A DNA stretch of 55,283 nt. It comes from Parasporobacterium sp. (GTDB lineage Bacteria > Bacillota > Clostridia > Lachnospirales > Lachnospiraceae). Position 1 is the first letter of the stretch, and each line of letters opens with the position of its first letter. Under the pieces are notes generated by a model that saw only the letters and a list, made by a program, of their open reading frames with translations, did not search any database and had not been told where the DNA came from. The stretch lies in contig JAFUBX010000003.1 of NCBI GenBank assembly GCA_017459985.1, forward strand, positions 1 to 55,283, in the 5' to 3' direction. The translations under genes were made by a program, and so were the position numbers. Positions 16,236 through 23,132 of the stretch are shown one piece after another.

Positions 16236-16294
16236 CTGTAGTTAAACACAGAGATAGACCAGCACCGTGATGATGCTGGCCTGATCTCATGCTG

Positions 16295-17020
16295 TTATTC
16301 CATTTCTTCTTTGACGATTTTGGCGATCCGGAGAAGATCGTCATGCAGACCGCTCTTCGGGATGTTCAGCTCACGGCTGATATCCATGAAGGTGTAACCA
16401 TCAACCCAGAGCTTGTAGATCTCTACGTGCATGGCACGCTGGTTCTTGCCGCGCTTCTTGCTGTCGAGCTCCTCAAGTCTGGCAAAGACCCTTTCCCGAG
16501 TGAGGGCTTCTTCCACCTCAGCTTCCGTGTTGTCCGGAGCAGGCACGTCAAAGGTTTCAGCTCCGTCCTCAGACAGGAACAGCGCGTCGAGGGAAAGCGG
16601 CACGGAGTTCCTTGTGTCGAACTTCCCGGCATTCTCGCAGCCGATACAGGTGTGATCTTTGCCATACGGGCACATGATTTCACGGCCTGTTTTCTCGCTG
16701 ATAATACGGCAGCGGCGACGACGATTCTCTTTGGTGTTCTGGCTCTTGTAAGGCTGCTCGATTTTGAAGCTGGCCTTGGTTTCTACCAGCTCCATGTAGC
16801 AGAGCATCTCTTTGGTTCCGATCCTGTGTTTCGTGACAAACATCGGATCAAGCGCCCAGTCTCTGATCGTTTTTTCATCGATGGGCATTGCGGTATAGCG
16901 GTATCCTTCCGGAGGGGCACTGAAATTGATCTTGCCGTTCTCCTTAAGGACATGTTCAAACTTGCAGTTGTTGCCGGTGCAGTACTGTGCACCACTACGA
17001 TAAGTTTCAGGTGTTTTCAT
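16295..17020 (-). CDS. Sigma-region-4-like HTH protein, paralogue 1
   Basis: A 241-residue protein of no family I can name. The N-terminal half shares PEGYRYTAM, LDPMF, CYMELVE and RCRI-x-(S)xKTGxxIMCP with the protein at 21998-22723; cysteines in HTCIGC suggest a metal site. The C-terminal 70 residues (QRAMHVEIYKLWVDGYTFMDISREL...HDDLLRIAK) look like a sigma-70 region 4-type HTH. It is probably a DNA-binding regulator of the element. Its ribosome binding site and start codon lie inside a hairpin (17018-17066), and a recurrent motif (17252-17282) lies upstream. Confidence 0.65.
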   Translation of the reverse strand: MKTPETYRSGAQYCTGNNCKFEHVLKENGKINFSAPPEGYRYTAMPIDEKTIRDWALDPMFVTKHRIGTKEMLCYMELVETKASFKIEQPYKSQNTKENRRRRCRIISEKTGREIMCPYGKDHTCIGCENAGKFDTRNSVPLSLDALFLSEDGAETFDVPAPDNTEAEVEEALTRERVFARLEELDSKKRGKNQRAMHVEIYKLWVDGYTFMDISRELNIPKSGLHDDLLRIAKIVKEEME

Positions 17021-17066
17021 AGCGTTTGCTCCTTTTTGCTTTTGGCAAAACGGAGAGTCCGCTATG
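17018..17066 (-). promoter_or_regulatory. SD- and start-codon-occluding hairpin
   Basis: CATAGCG (17018-17024) pairs with CGCTATG (17060-17066), CTCC with GGAG (17029-17032/17052-17055), and TTTTGC with GCAAAA, separated by symmetrical internal loops. In the leftward mRNA this buries both the GGAG ribosome site and the ATG of paralogue 1. It suggests translational control. Confidence 0.65.
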
Positions 17067-17251
17067 AAGCTCTTTAATATGTCCTGTTCTCATGTGGTCA
17101 TCTCCATTTTGCAGATGACCAGCTGTGCATGAAGCTGGACGTATGTTCTGTGCGCTGCTCGTATTGGCCATGCACACACCGGTTCGCGACCCGGTGCGCC
17201 GCCACGAGCGGCAGGCAGTCTGAAATGATATTCAGAACTGTGTTTCTATCC
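17067..17251 (-). promoter_or_regulatory. Structured leader without a gene
   Basis: This stretch holds GGTCATCT/AGATGACC (perfect 8 bp), CACCGG/CCGGTG around TTCGCGAC, and GCCGC/GCGGC around CACGA. If transcription starts near 17245, all of them lie in the 5' leader of paralogue 1. I see no coding potential. Confidence 0.5.
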
Positions 17252-17282
17252 CTCTAACCTCAGTTGGGATGCGTTTGTTCGG
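17252..17282 (-). promoter_or_regulatory. Element motif CCGAACAA-N10-CTGAGGTTAGAG, copy A
   Basis: Read on the minus strand, towards paralogue 1. Same layout as copies B, C and D near 35.6 kb: two conserved blocks separated by 10 variable bases and one purine. Confidence 0.65.
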
Positions 17283-17356
17283 TGTTTCTGAAAAATATTT
17301 TTTCCTTCCATCTGTACTCCGACAGATGTGGGCTGTTTGCCCGGTGAAAAGACAAA

Positions 17357-17414
17357 AAAGCCGGAGCTATCTGGTTATCCCTTGTGATGGGATCCTTCAG
17401 ATAACTCCGGCTTT
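17357..17414 (-). terminator. Long terminator hairpin for the 18660-17492 operon
   Basis: AAAGCCGGAGCTATCTG pairs with CAGATAACTCCGGCTTT over 17 bp with one mismatch. On the minus strand it ends in a run of six T. It lies downstream of the leftward regulator operon. Confidence 0.8.
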
Positions 17415-17491
17415 AGCTCCTTTGCGTTATGTGGGGCAGTTGGCGGTAGCTTCTATGGCTCGGGTAACTCCCCGGTTGGCTCCTCGGTTGG

Positions 17492-17710
17492 TTACGGGGC
17501 GGGTTGAGGTAGTTCCTTCGCCATTTTCTTATTCTCTTGTACGGCCTGCTCGACCTGTGTTACGACATCCTCCCATGGGATGGAAGAGATGCCGTTCTTG
17601 TTTGTCTTCACCTGTATTTCTACCAGGTTCCCGTCTACGACAACATCGAACAGTCTGGGCGGGATTGAACTGGAACTGCGCCAGTTACGGATTTCTCGTT
17701 TTGTTGCCAT
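17492..17710 (-). CDS. Small hypothetical protein
   Basis: A 72-residue protein (begins MATKREIRNWRSS) with a predicted strand-rich middle (LFDVVVDGNLVEIQVKT) and a helical, Q/K-rich end. I do not recognise it. The ATG at 17710 has GGGGAGG at good spacing; an in-frame ATG at 17716 overlaps the previous stop. It is the last gene of the leftward operon with the HTH protein 17713-18660. Confidence 0.6.
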   Translation of the reverse strand: MATKREIRNWRSSSSIPPRLFDVVVDGNLVEIQVKTNKNGISSIPWEDVVTQVEQAVQENKKMAKELPQPAP

Positions 17711-17712
17711 GC

Positions 17713-18660
17713 TCATGCCTCCCCTAAATATCCTTTGATGAGGCTGCGGATATCCGGAGATACCTTGGCATCAAATTCTGTGTTACGGATTTTCTCGTAC
17801 AGCACTGCGGCTTTGTCGGAAAGAGTATCAAACGGGTCATCAGAGGTATAGAACATTTTCTCCCAGGTTCCGTCTGGCTCATGTGCGGATGCATCATAGC
17901 ACAGCAGGAAATCGTATTTGACTTTAGCGTCTCCTTCTTGGGAGAAGGGTATGATTACCAGATCCGCGCCTCCCGAGAAATCCTTGCAGGTAACGATATC
18001 ATCGCAGAGAACCCATTTCATCTTTTCATTCATATGATCCGGATGATATACGCAGGTATCATTCTCTTCGGTGATGAGCCCTAGTCTTACAAAGGCATCG
18101 TCAAGCTCATAAGTGACGCCTCCAAGAAACTCCCATTCAACATCGCCTTCAACCGTCTGATTGATCAGCTTATCAAGGAACTGGAGCAGAAGACCGGTAT
18201 TTCCTTTTTCCTGCGTCATATTCGTCTCGACAAGATCCTGCAGGCTCACCTCAAACAGCTTCGCCATCTTCCATGCAATATCGATGCTCATTTTCTTACC
18301 GGAGCCTTCTTTGGCTGTTCGGGAGATATATCCAGCGCTGATCTTGAGCAGGCTTTCAACGTCACCAACCTTCATGTTGTACTTCTGAATCAGGTAAGCG
18401 ATGTTGATGGCAAGGTTACGGTTGTCAAAGTTCCCCAAGTAGTCAATATACTCATCAATGAGATCCTGCTGCTCTTGAAGCAGTGACTCCCAGCCACTCG
18501 AATCTTCATCGTGCATCAGGCATGAAAGCTGGTATTCGATCAGGGACTTTGCGTTCAGCGCTTCCGTGAGCTCCTTAAGGCTTGATGGGGAAACCAGAGA
18601 GTGCAGTTCCCCGTCGACCTCAAACTTGTCAGACATATATTCGTCAAACTGTCGTGACAT
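17713..18660 (-). CDS. HTH (Cro/C1-like) regulatory protein
   Basis: A 315-residue protein. Residues about 85-145 form an XRE-like HTH (AYLIQKYNMKVGDVESLLKISAGYISR, then WKMAKLFEVSLQDLVE). The flanking regions are not recognisable: an N-terminal helical region and an acidic C-terminal region that may sense a ligand or partner. It is divergently transcribed from a second XRE gene, with shared GTTCATA-type repeats between them, which suggests a lysogeny-like switch. The start at 18660 has AAAGGAGGG upstream. Confidence 0.75.
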   Translation of the reverse strand: MSRQFDEYMSDKFEVDGELHSLVSPSSLKELTEALNAKSLIEYQLSCLMHDEDSSGWESLLQEQQDLIDEYIDYLGNFDNRNLAINIAYLIQKYNMKVGDVESLLKISAGYISRTAKEGSGKKMSIDIAWKMAKLFEVSLQDLVETNMTQEKGNTGLLLQFLDKLINQTVEGDVEWEFLGGVTYELDDAFVRLGLITEENDTCVYHPDHMNEKMKWVLCDDIVTCKDFSGGADLVIIPFSQEGDAKVKYDFLLCYDASAHEPDGTWEKMFYTSDDPFDTLSDKAAVLYEKIRNTEFDAKVSPDIRSLIKGYLGEA

Positions 18661-18694
18661 ATAGGTGTCCCTCCTTTCTTAACGGTACATGGAT

Positions 18695-18723
18695 ACAATA
18701 TCATATGAACCGTTAAAAATCAA
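18695..18723 (-). promoter_or_regulatory. Leftward promoter of the regulatory switch
   Basis: TTGATT (18723-18718) and TATTGT (18700-18695) are separated by 17 bp. The spacer contains TATGAAC, part of the operator-like repeats. Confidence 0.5.
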
Positions 18724-18803
18724 TAGTTCAAATATGAATTGTTGGTACAAATCCGTTCATAAAATTTCTGGATTTCTGATATGAACTTTTTTGAACTTAG
18801 GGG

Positions 18804-18832
18804 TTGACAAGATAAGAGGATGGTCTTATAAT
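18804..18832 (+). promoter_or_regulatory. Consensus rightward promoter of the regulatory switch
   Basis: TTGACA (18804-18809), a 17-bp spacer and TATAAT (18827-18832) form a perfect sigma-70 promoter. TATGAAC/GTTCATA-like words lie on both sides (near 18702, 18725, 18753, 18779 and 18856) and probably bind the XRE proteins. Confidence 0.8.
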
Positions 18833-18940
18833 CGGCTCATAAGTTCCAAAAAGCTCATGAACAAAATAACACTTGAGTAGGTGCTTGTCAATAGAACTTT
18901 GGAACTTTATAGAACATCCATCTTAGAAGGGAGTAAGATC

Positions 18941-19369
18941 ATGGCAGCGTTTGAAGAGAAAGTTTTACGGGCAAGGTCGGAGCTGGGGCTGACACAGAGC
19001 GAGCTGGCAGAAGCGGTTGGCGTATCCCTGCGTACCATCTCTGATTATGAAAAGGGGCGTAAGAGTCCAAGGCAGTCCACCCTGCTGGCACTGGCAAAGG
19101 CACTGAAGGTTTCAACGAAATTCCTGTCTGATCCGGACTGTGAGAATCCTCTGGAGGATATCGAGAAAGACGGCTACATCGAAGAAGCAAGGGAGCGGTA
19201 CGGCGCGGCAGGAGCTCATGACGTAGACCAGCTGCTGGAAGCCAACAAAGCACTGTTTGCCGGTGGTGATCTTTCCGAAGATCAGAAGGATGTATTCTTC
19301 CAAGCAGTTATGGCAGCGTATGTCGCCAGTAAGGAAGAAGCCAAGAGAAAATTTGGTCACAAGAAATAA
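18941..19369 (+). CDS. XRE family transcriptional regulator (ImmR-like)
   Basis: A 142-residue repressor with a classic N-terminal HTH (residues 5-62): LGLTQSELAEAVGVSLRTIS, then DYEKGRKSP. The C-terminal part is acidic and helical. It is followed by a metallopeptidase of the ImmA/IrrE family, the pair that controls induction of elements such as ICEBs1 and many prophages. The ATG at 18941 has AAGGGAG upstream; further-upstream starts lack an SD. It is driven by the consensus promoter at 18804-18832. Confidence 0.85.
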   Translation: MAAFEEKVLRARSELGLTQSELAEAVGVSLRTISDYEKGRKSPRQSTLLALAKALKVSTKFLSDPDCENPLEDIEKDGYIEEARERYGAAGAHDVDQLLEANKALFAGGDLSEDQKDVFFQAVMAAYVASKEEAKRKFGHKK

Positions 19370-19459
19370 TACCAATGTCCGTATTTTGGGACAGGTGGTT
19401 TGCTACACTTGTGCCAAGACCCAAAATGGGGAATTCAGACTGATGGGAGGACATGGTAA

Positions 19460-20008
19460 TTGACATATTCTTACATTTGCGAAACTGTCAGCCGACTGAA
19501 GAAAAAATACAAAGAGACTGACTTATTCGAACTGTGCAAGGCAATGGGGATACTTATTCTTGAGAGGCCGATGGGTACGTCGGAAGACTCTGTGAAGGGC
19601 TTCTTCATGGTAAACAAACGAGTCAGGGTCATCACAGTCAATTCAGACCTGCCAGATATCATAATGCGGATCATCATCGCGCATGAACTGGGTCACGCGG
19701 TGTTGCACTGCGGTTTAGGTGTACAGACATTTCATGATGTATCAGTGTTCGATGAGAGCTCGGCAATGGAGCAGCAGGCTAACCTGTTTGCGGCAGAACT
19801 ATTGATGGATGACGACGATGTATTTGAGGTGATCAACCAGGACGGTACTTTTTTCTCCGCAGCGGCAAACCTGTATGTGCCGATGGAGCTTCTGGACTTC
19901 AAGTTCCGGCTGATGAAATGGAAGGGCTACAAGCTCATAGAGCCGCCGATCACATCCCGCAGCAATTTTCTCAAGGACATGCCCATACCTGCCGAGTATA
20001 ACTACTGA
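19460..20008 (+). CDS. ImmA/IrrE family metallopeptidase
   Basis: A 182-residue zinc peptidase with HELGH in IIAHELGHAVLHC and the downstream E/N region (MEQQANLFAAELLM), the two halves of the ImmA/IrrE active site. It would cleave the neighbouring XRE repressor to derepress the element under stress. It seems to start at TTG 19460, with GGGAGG 9 nt upstream; the ATG at 19453 is out of frame. The 90-bp gap before it holds an ATTTTGGG/CCCAAAAT inverted repeat. Confidence 0.85.
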   Translation: MTYSYICETVSRLKKKYKETDLFELCKAMGILILERPMGTSEDSVKGFFMVNKRVRVITVNSDLPDIIMRIIIAHELGHAVLHCGLGVQTFHDVSVFDESSAMEQQANLFAAELLMDDDDVFEVINQDGTFFSAAANLYVPMELLDFKFRLMKWKGYKLIEPPITSRSNFLKDMPIPAEYNY

Positions 20009-20025
20009 GATTTTTTGGAGGCATG

Positions 20026-21423
20026 ATGGAGCGCGTGTATATCTGCATCGATTTAAAATCGTATTACGCCTCGGTGGAATGCGTGTATCGCGGACTTGAT
20101 CCGCTGAAGGCAAACCTGCTGGTGGCTGACGAATCCCGCTCCGATCAGACGATATGTTTGGCGGTCAGCCCGTCCCTGAAAACGATAGGCGTACCGGGAA
20201 GACCACGGCTCTTTGAAGCAAAGCAGGCGATCCAGAAGTATGAGCGGGAGCATCACACCAAAGTTGAATACCTGATCGCTGTGCCAAGAATGGCGGAGTA
20301 CGAACGGATCTCGGCGCTCATATACTCCATCTACCTGAAGTACGTAGCACCCGAGGATGTACACGTTTACTCGATTGACGAGTGCTTTATCGATTGTACC
20401 GGTTATCTTCATATGTACAAGGAGGAAGCTGACAGGCAGGGCGTGCATCCGGCGCATGTAATGGCCATGACCATGATCCGGGATGTGCTGGCTACAACCG
20501 GCATCACAGCGACGGTCGGAATCGGTACAAACATGTACCTTGCCAAGGTGGCGATGGATATCGTGGCAAAGAAGGCTCCTGCCGATAAGGATGGCGTCCG
20601 GATCGCGGAGTTGAACGAGGATTCATACAAATTCCTGCTGTGGGATCACAAGCCGCTGACGGACTTCTGGCAGATCGGGCCGGGAAAGGCGCGGCGGCTG
20701 GAGAAGGCGTATATCTTCACTATGGGCGAGATCGCGCAGCGGTCGCAGTGGGATGAGGAGTACTTTTATAAGACCTTCGGGATTGATGCTCAGATACTGA
20801 TTGACCACGCATGGGGCAAGGAACCGGTGACAATGCGGGATGTAAAGAATTACCGGTCAGAGTCCCACAGCCTCTCGAACGGTCAGGTGCTGCCAAGGCC
20901 GTATGAATATAAGGAGGCAAGGCTGGTCTTTATGGAAATGATCGATCTGCTCTGCGCGGACATGTTTTCCAAGAATCTGGTGTCCCCAGCCTTTACATGG
21001 TGGGTGTCGTACGATTATAAATCACTGGAGAAGTGTCCAAACTATGACGGACCAGTAGCCATAGATTTCTATGGACGGCTCCACCCAAAACATAACAATG
21101 GAACAGCAAAGATGAGCGGAAGAACAAATTCTGTATCGGAGGTGTCGCAGGCGCTTGTGAAGCAGTTTGATGAGAAAACAGACCATCGCCTGCTTTACCG
21201 GAGACTCGGCATTGCTGCCAACGATACGACGATCGACGATGGAATCTTTCAATTGAATCTTTTTGTAGACTATGACGCGCTGGAGAAAGAGAAGAAGATC
21301 CAGGGGGCCATGCTGAAAGTACGCCAAAAATACGGTGCAAACGCTATCGTGAAAGGCATGAACCTTCTGGAAGGCGCGACTACGATAGAACGGAACCTGC
21401 AGATAGGCGGACATAAGGCATAA
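20026..21423 (+). CDS. Y-family DNA polymerase (UmuC/UvrX-like)
   Basis: A 465-residue translesion polymerase. The N-terminal catalytic residues are in CIDLKSYYASVE, the second acidic pair is in YSIDECFID (about residue 110-118), and the HhH/thumb region follows near 215. The C-terminal little finger extends to the end. It resembles Bacillus UvrX/YqjW rather than chromosomal DinB. Such polymerases on phages and plasmids are paired with YolD, as here. The start at 20026 has GGAGG 4 nt upstream; an ATG at 20023 also exists. Confidence 0.9.
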   Translation: MERVYICIDLKSYYASVECVYRGLDPLKANLLVADESRSDQTICLAVSPSLKTIGVPGRPRLFEAKQAIQKYEREHHTKVEYLIAVPRMAEYERISALIYSIYLKYVAPEDVHVYSIDECFIDCTGYLHMYKEEADRQGVHPAHVMAMTMIRDVLATTGITATVGIGTNMYLAKVAMDIVAKKAPADKDGVRIAELNEDSYKFLLWDHKPLTDFWQIGPGKARRLEKAYIFTMGEIAQRSQWDEEYFYKTFGIDAQILIDHAWGKEPVTMRDVKNYRSESHSLSNGQVLPRPYEYKEARLVFMEMIDLLCADMFSKNLVSPAFTWWVSYDYKSLEKCPNYDGPVAIDFYGRLHPKHNNGTAKMSGRTNSVSEVSQALVKQFDEKTDHRLLYRRLGIAANDTTIDDGIFQLNLFVDYDALEKEKKIQGAMLKVRQKYGANAIVKGMNLLEGATTIERNLQIGGHKA

Positions 21424-21430
21424 GGCCAAT

Positions 21431-21458
21431 ACCTCCTGCGGTTCCTGCCACAGGAGGT
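21431..21458 (+). promoter_or_regulatory. SD-sequestering hairpin before the YolD-like gene
   Basis: ACCTCCTG (21431-21438) pairs perfectly with CAGGAGGT (21451-21458), which is the ribosome binding site of the next gene. A ribosome terminating at 21423 would melt the 5' arm, so this suggests translational coupling to the polymerase. Confidence 0.65.
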
Positions 21459-21464
21459 ATGGTG

Positions 21465-22001
21465 ATGAATACAGCTGCAGTGATAGGCTACATGCCGATG
21501 CCTACCAATTTCAAATACCGGGATGTGTTTCTAAAGGGGCAAACCCTGCACAGCCGGTACGACGATTTCTCCATCCGGCATCCGGGGATGCCAAACAGCA
21601 AACGTGCTAAGATCTTCTCACCGTTCGACGCTCTAAAGGGCTTCAATGAGGCCGTTGCTGCAAAGGAAGTCCAGTACGTCTTCAAACGGGAGTTATGTGA
21701 GGACGATCGAAATGAGATCGACCGGAAGCTCGGTATCCTGCGGAACCTGACGTTTAACAGCTGTATGGCGCGGGCAAATAACGTGATCATCTCGGTGACA
21801 TATTATGTGCCCTGCGTTGATAAGAATAATTTTGCTTTCGGCTACCGGGGACAGTATAAGACCGTGACCGGTACCTGCTGGGGAGTCGATCCTGATATAA
21901 CCCGCAGCGTCCGGGTCGGATCACAGACGATCTCCTTTGACGACATCGCCGAGATCACGGCCACAGACGAACGGGTATTCCACAGGAACGAGTGGGATTA
22001 A
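21465..22001 (+). CDS. YolD-like protein
   Basis: A 178-residue protein with the YolD-like core near residues 35-90 (SPFDALKGF and ELCEDDRNEIDRKLGIL) and a C-terminal beta-rich extension containing VTGTCWGVD and ISFDDIAEI. YolD proteins accompany Y-family polymerases in Bacillota; their role is thought to parallel UmuD. The ATG at 21465 lies 6 nt after AGGAGG; an ATG at 21459 is too close to it. Its stop overlaps the convergent gene's stop by 4 bp. Confidence 0.8.
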   Translation: MNTAAVIGYMPMPTNFKYRDVFLKGQTLHSRYDDFSIRHPGMPNSKRAKIFSPFDALKGFNEAVAAKEVQYVFKRELCEDDRNEIDRKLGILRNLTFNSCMARANNVIISVTYYVPCVDKNNFAFGYRGQYKTVTGTCWGVDPDITRSVRVGSQTISFDDIAEITATDERVFHRNEWD

Positions 22002-22723
22002 ACTACATACTTTTGTACAACCTTGGCGATGCGCACGAGATCATCATGCAGCGTCGCCTTTTTGATGCCAAGTGCCTCTGAGATCTCCATGAATTCATAC
22101 CCCTGCATCCAGAGGTTGTAGATGGCGAGATTCATAGCCCGCTGGCCTTTTTTCTTCTTGGCAGTATCCATTTCCGCCAGTTCGGCCCGGATCATGGAAC
22201 GCGTCTCGTCTTCGAAGAATTCAGCCTCCGTATCATCCGGTGCCGGAAGCTCGACTTCTTTCTCTTCCGACTCATCGTCCGAATAGGTCAGGGCTTCAAG
22301 CGACAGAGGTCTTGCCGGGAAGAACTTCTCGTGCTCTTCAAGCGTACAGATGGCACAGTTGTGCGCACCATCTGCAGGGCACATGATAAGCTTGCCGGTT
22401 TTCGGACTCCTGATCCTGCAGCGACTTTCGCGGATGTTCTTGTTTACCTCGGTCTTGTCCGGTTGCTCCAGCTTTGCACTGAGTTTTTCCTCGGCGAGTT
22501 CCATATAGCAGAGGAACTTTACCGGGCCGCCGAAAGAATGCATCGTGATGAACATTGGATCAAGATGGAGATCTTTTGCAGTATCACCTTCCAGTCTCAT
22601 TGCGGTGTAGCGGTATCCTGCTGGCGGGGTGGAGAAGTCGATCTTTCCGTCCGATGTCAGGTTGTGCTCGAAGAGAGCGTTGTTGCCGCCGTAGTAGTTG
22701 CTGTTACATTTGTACTTTGCCAT
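21998..22723 (-). CDS. Sigma-region-4-like HTH protein, paralogue 2
   Basis: A 241-residue paralogue of 16295-17020, the same length and collinear throughout: AGYRYTAM, LDPMFI, LCYMELAEE, RCRI...SPKTGKLIMCP, then NCAIC. The C-terminal HTH reads QRAMNLAIYNLWMQGYEFMEISEALGIKKATLHDD, with VRIAK after it. The middle acidic linker is longer in charge runs. The pair flanks the regulator/polymerase cassette, suggesting duplication. Its SD is buried in a 15-bp hairpin (22727-22764), as in paralogue 1 but with a different sequence. A DNA-binding function is inferred only from the HTH. Confidence 0.65.
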   Translation of the reverse strand: MAKYKCNSNYYGGNNALFEHNLTSDGKIDFSTPPAGYRYTAMRLEGDTAKDLHLDPMFITMHSFGGPVKFLCYMELAEEKLSAKLEQPDKTEVNKNIRESRCRIRSPKTGKLIMCPADGAHNCAICTLEEHEKFFPARPLSLEALTYSDDESEEKEVELPAPDDTEAEFFEDETRSMIRAELAEMDTAKKKKGQRAMNLAIYNLWMQGYEFMEISEALGIKKATLHDDLVRIAKVVQKYVV

Positions 22724-22726
22724 TGT

Positions 22727-22764
22727 GATTTCCTCCTTGGCTCGTTTGAGAGCCGGAGGAAATC
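22727..22764 (-). promoter_or_regulatory. SD-occluding hairpin before paralogue 2
   Basis: GATTTCCTCC-GGCTC in the leftward mRNA pairs with GAGCC-GGAGGAAATC over 15 bp, with a 2-nt bulge and a 6-nt loop. The GGAGG is the ribosome binding site 3 nt outside the start region. On the plus strand the same fold is followed by TTTTTTT and could act as a terminator. Confidence 0.65.
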
Positions 22765-23021
22765 GCTTTTTTTGTCATTGTCTTCACGGTTTGACCGTAC
22801 ATCTGGATTCCTCCGACTCAGTACGGCCAGCTCGCCTCAGTGAAGCTGACTCTTTTTTTCTTGTCTCCATCACAGAACGTTAGAGGCAACCTCCACGTGC
22901 ACTGGAAGTCCGTTCCATGATGGCGGTCAGGATAATTGGTTCCCGCTGTACCTGGTTTGGCACAGAAGGGCAGAAATTCCCCTGCCATCCTAAATATACA
23001 TTCCGCTCAAATTTCTATAAA
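22765..23021. other. Intergenic region between paralogue 2 and the R-M operon
   Basis: About 250 bp without a convincing gene. It holds CCGTAC/GTACGG arms (22796-22827 region) and a TTAGAGG word near 22860. An open reading frame runs in from 22917 but lacks an SD before 23133. The right half is AT-rich. Confidence 0.4.
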
Positions 23022-23095
23022 ATTGAGACGTCCAAATTTTGGTGGAAAATGTGTATAAAAATCCAAAAAACATTGAAACGTTCATTTTTTGGTGG
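23022..23095 (+). repeat. Two 24-bp direct repeats spaced 50 bp
   Basis: The segments 23022-23045 and 23072-23095 match at about 20 of 24 positions; both start ATTGA and end TTTTGGTGG. The second overlaps the -35 and spacer of the promoter below, so it is a likely operator. Confidence 0.6.
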
Positions 23096-23101
23096 TATAA
23101 T
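23073..23101 (+). promoter_or_regulatory. Promoter of the transposase-like/hsdMSR operon
   Basis: TTGAAA (23073-23078), a 17-bp spacer and TATAAT (23096-23101). The start codon follows 32 bp later. Confidence 0.75.
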
Positions 23102-23132
23102 TAGCTGTGTATACCCAAAAGGAGGTCTACGC

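Noticed and set aside
16289-17077. 262-codon plus-strand frame over paralogue 1
   Set aside because: Antisense to a protein with a collinear paralogue at 21998-22723, so the minus strand is coding.
17269-17727. 152-codon plus-strand frame
   Set aside because: It runs through a long terminator hairpin and motif A, and its composition is Arg/Pro-rich without an SD.
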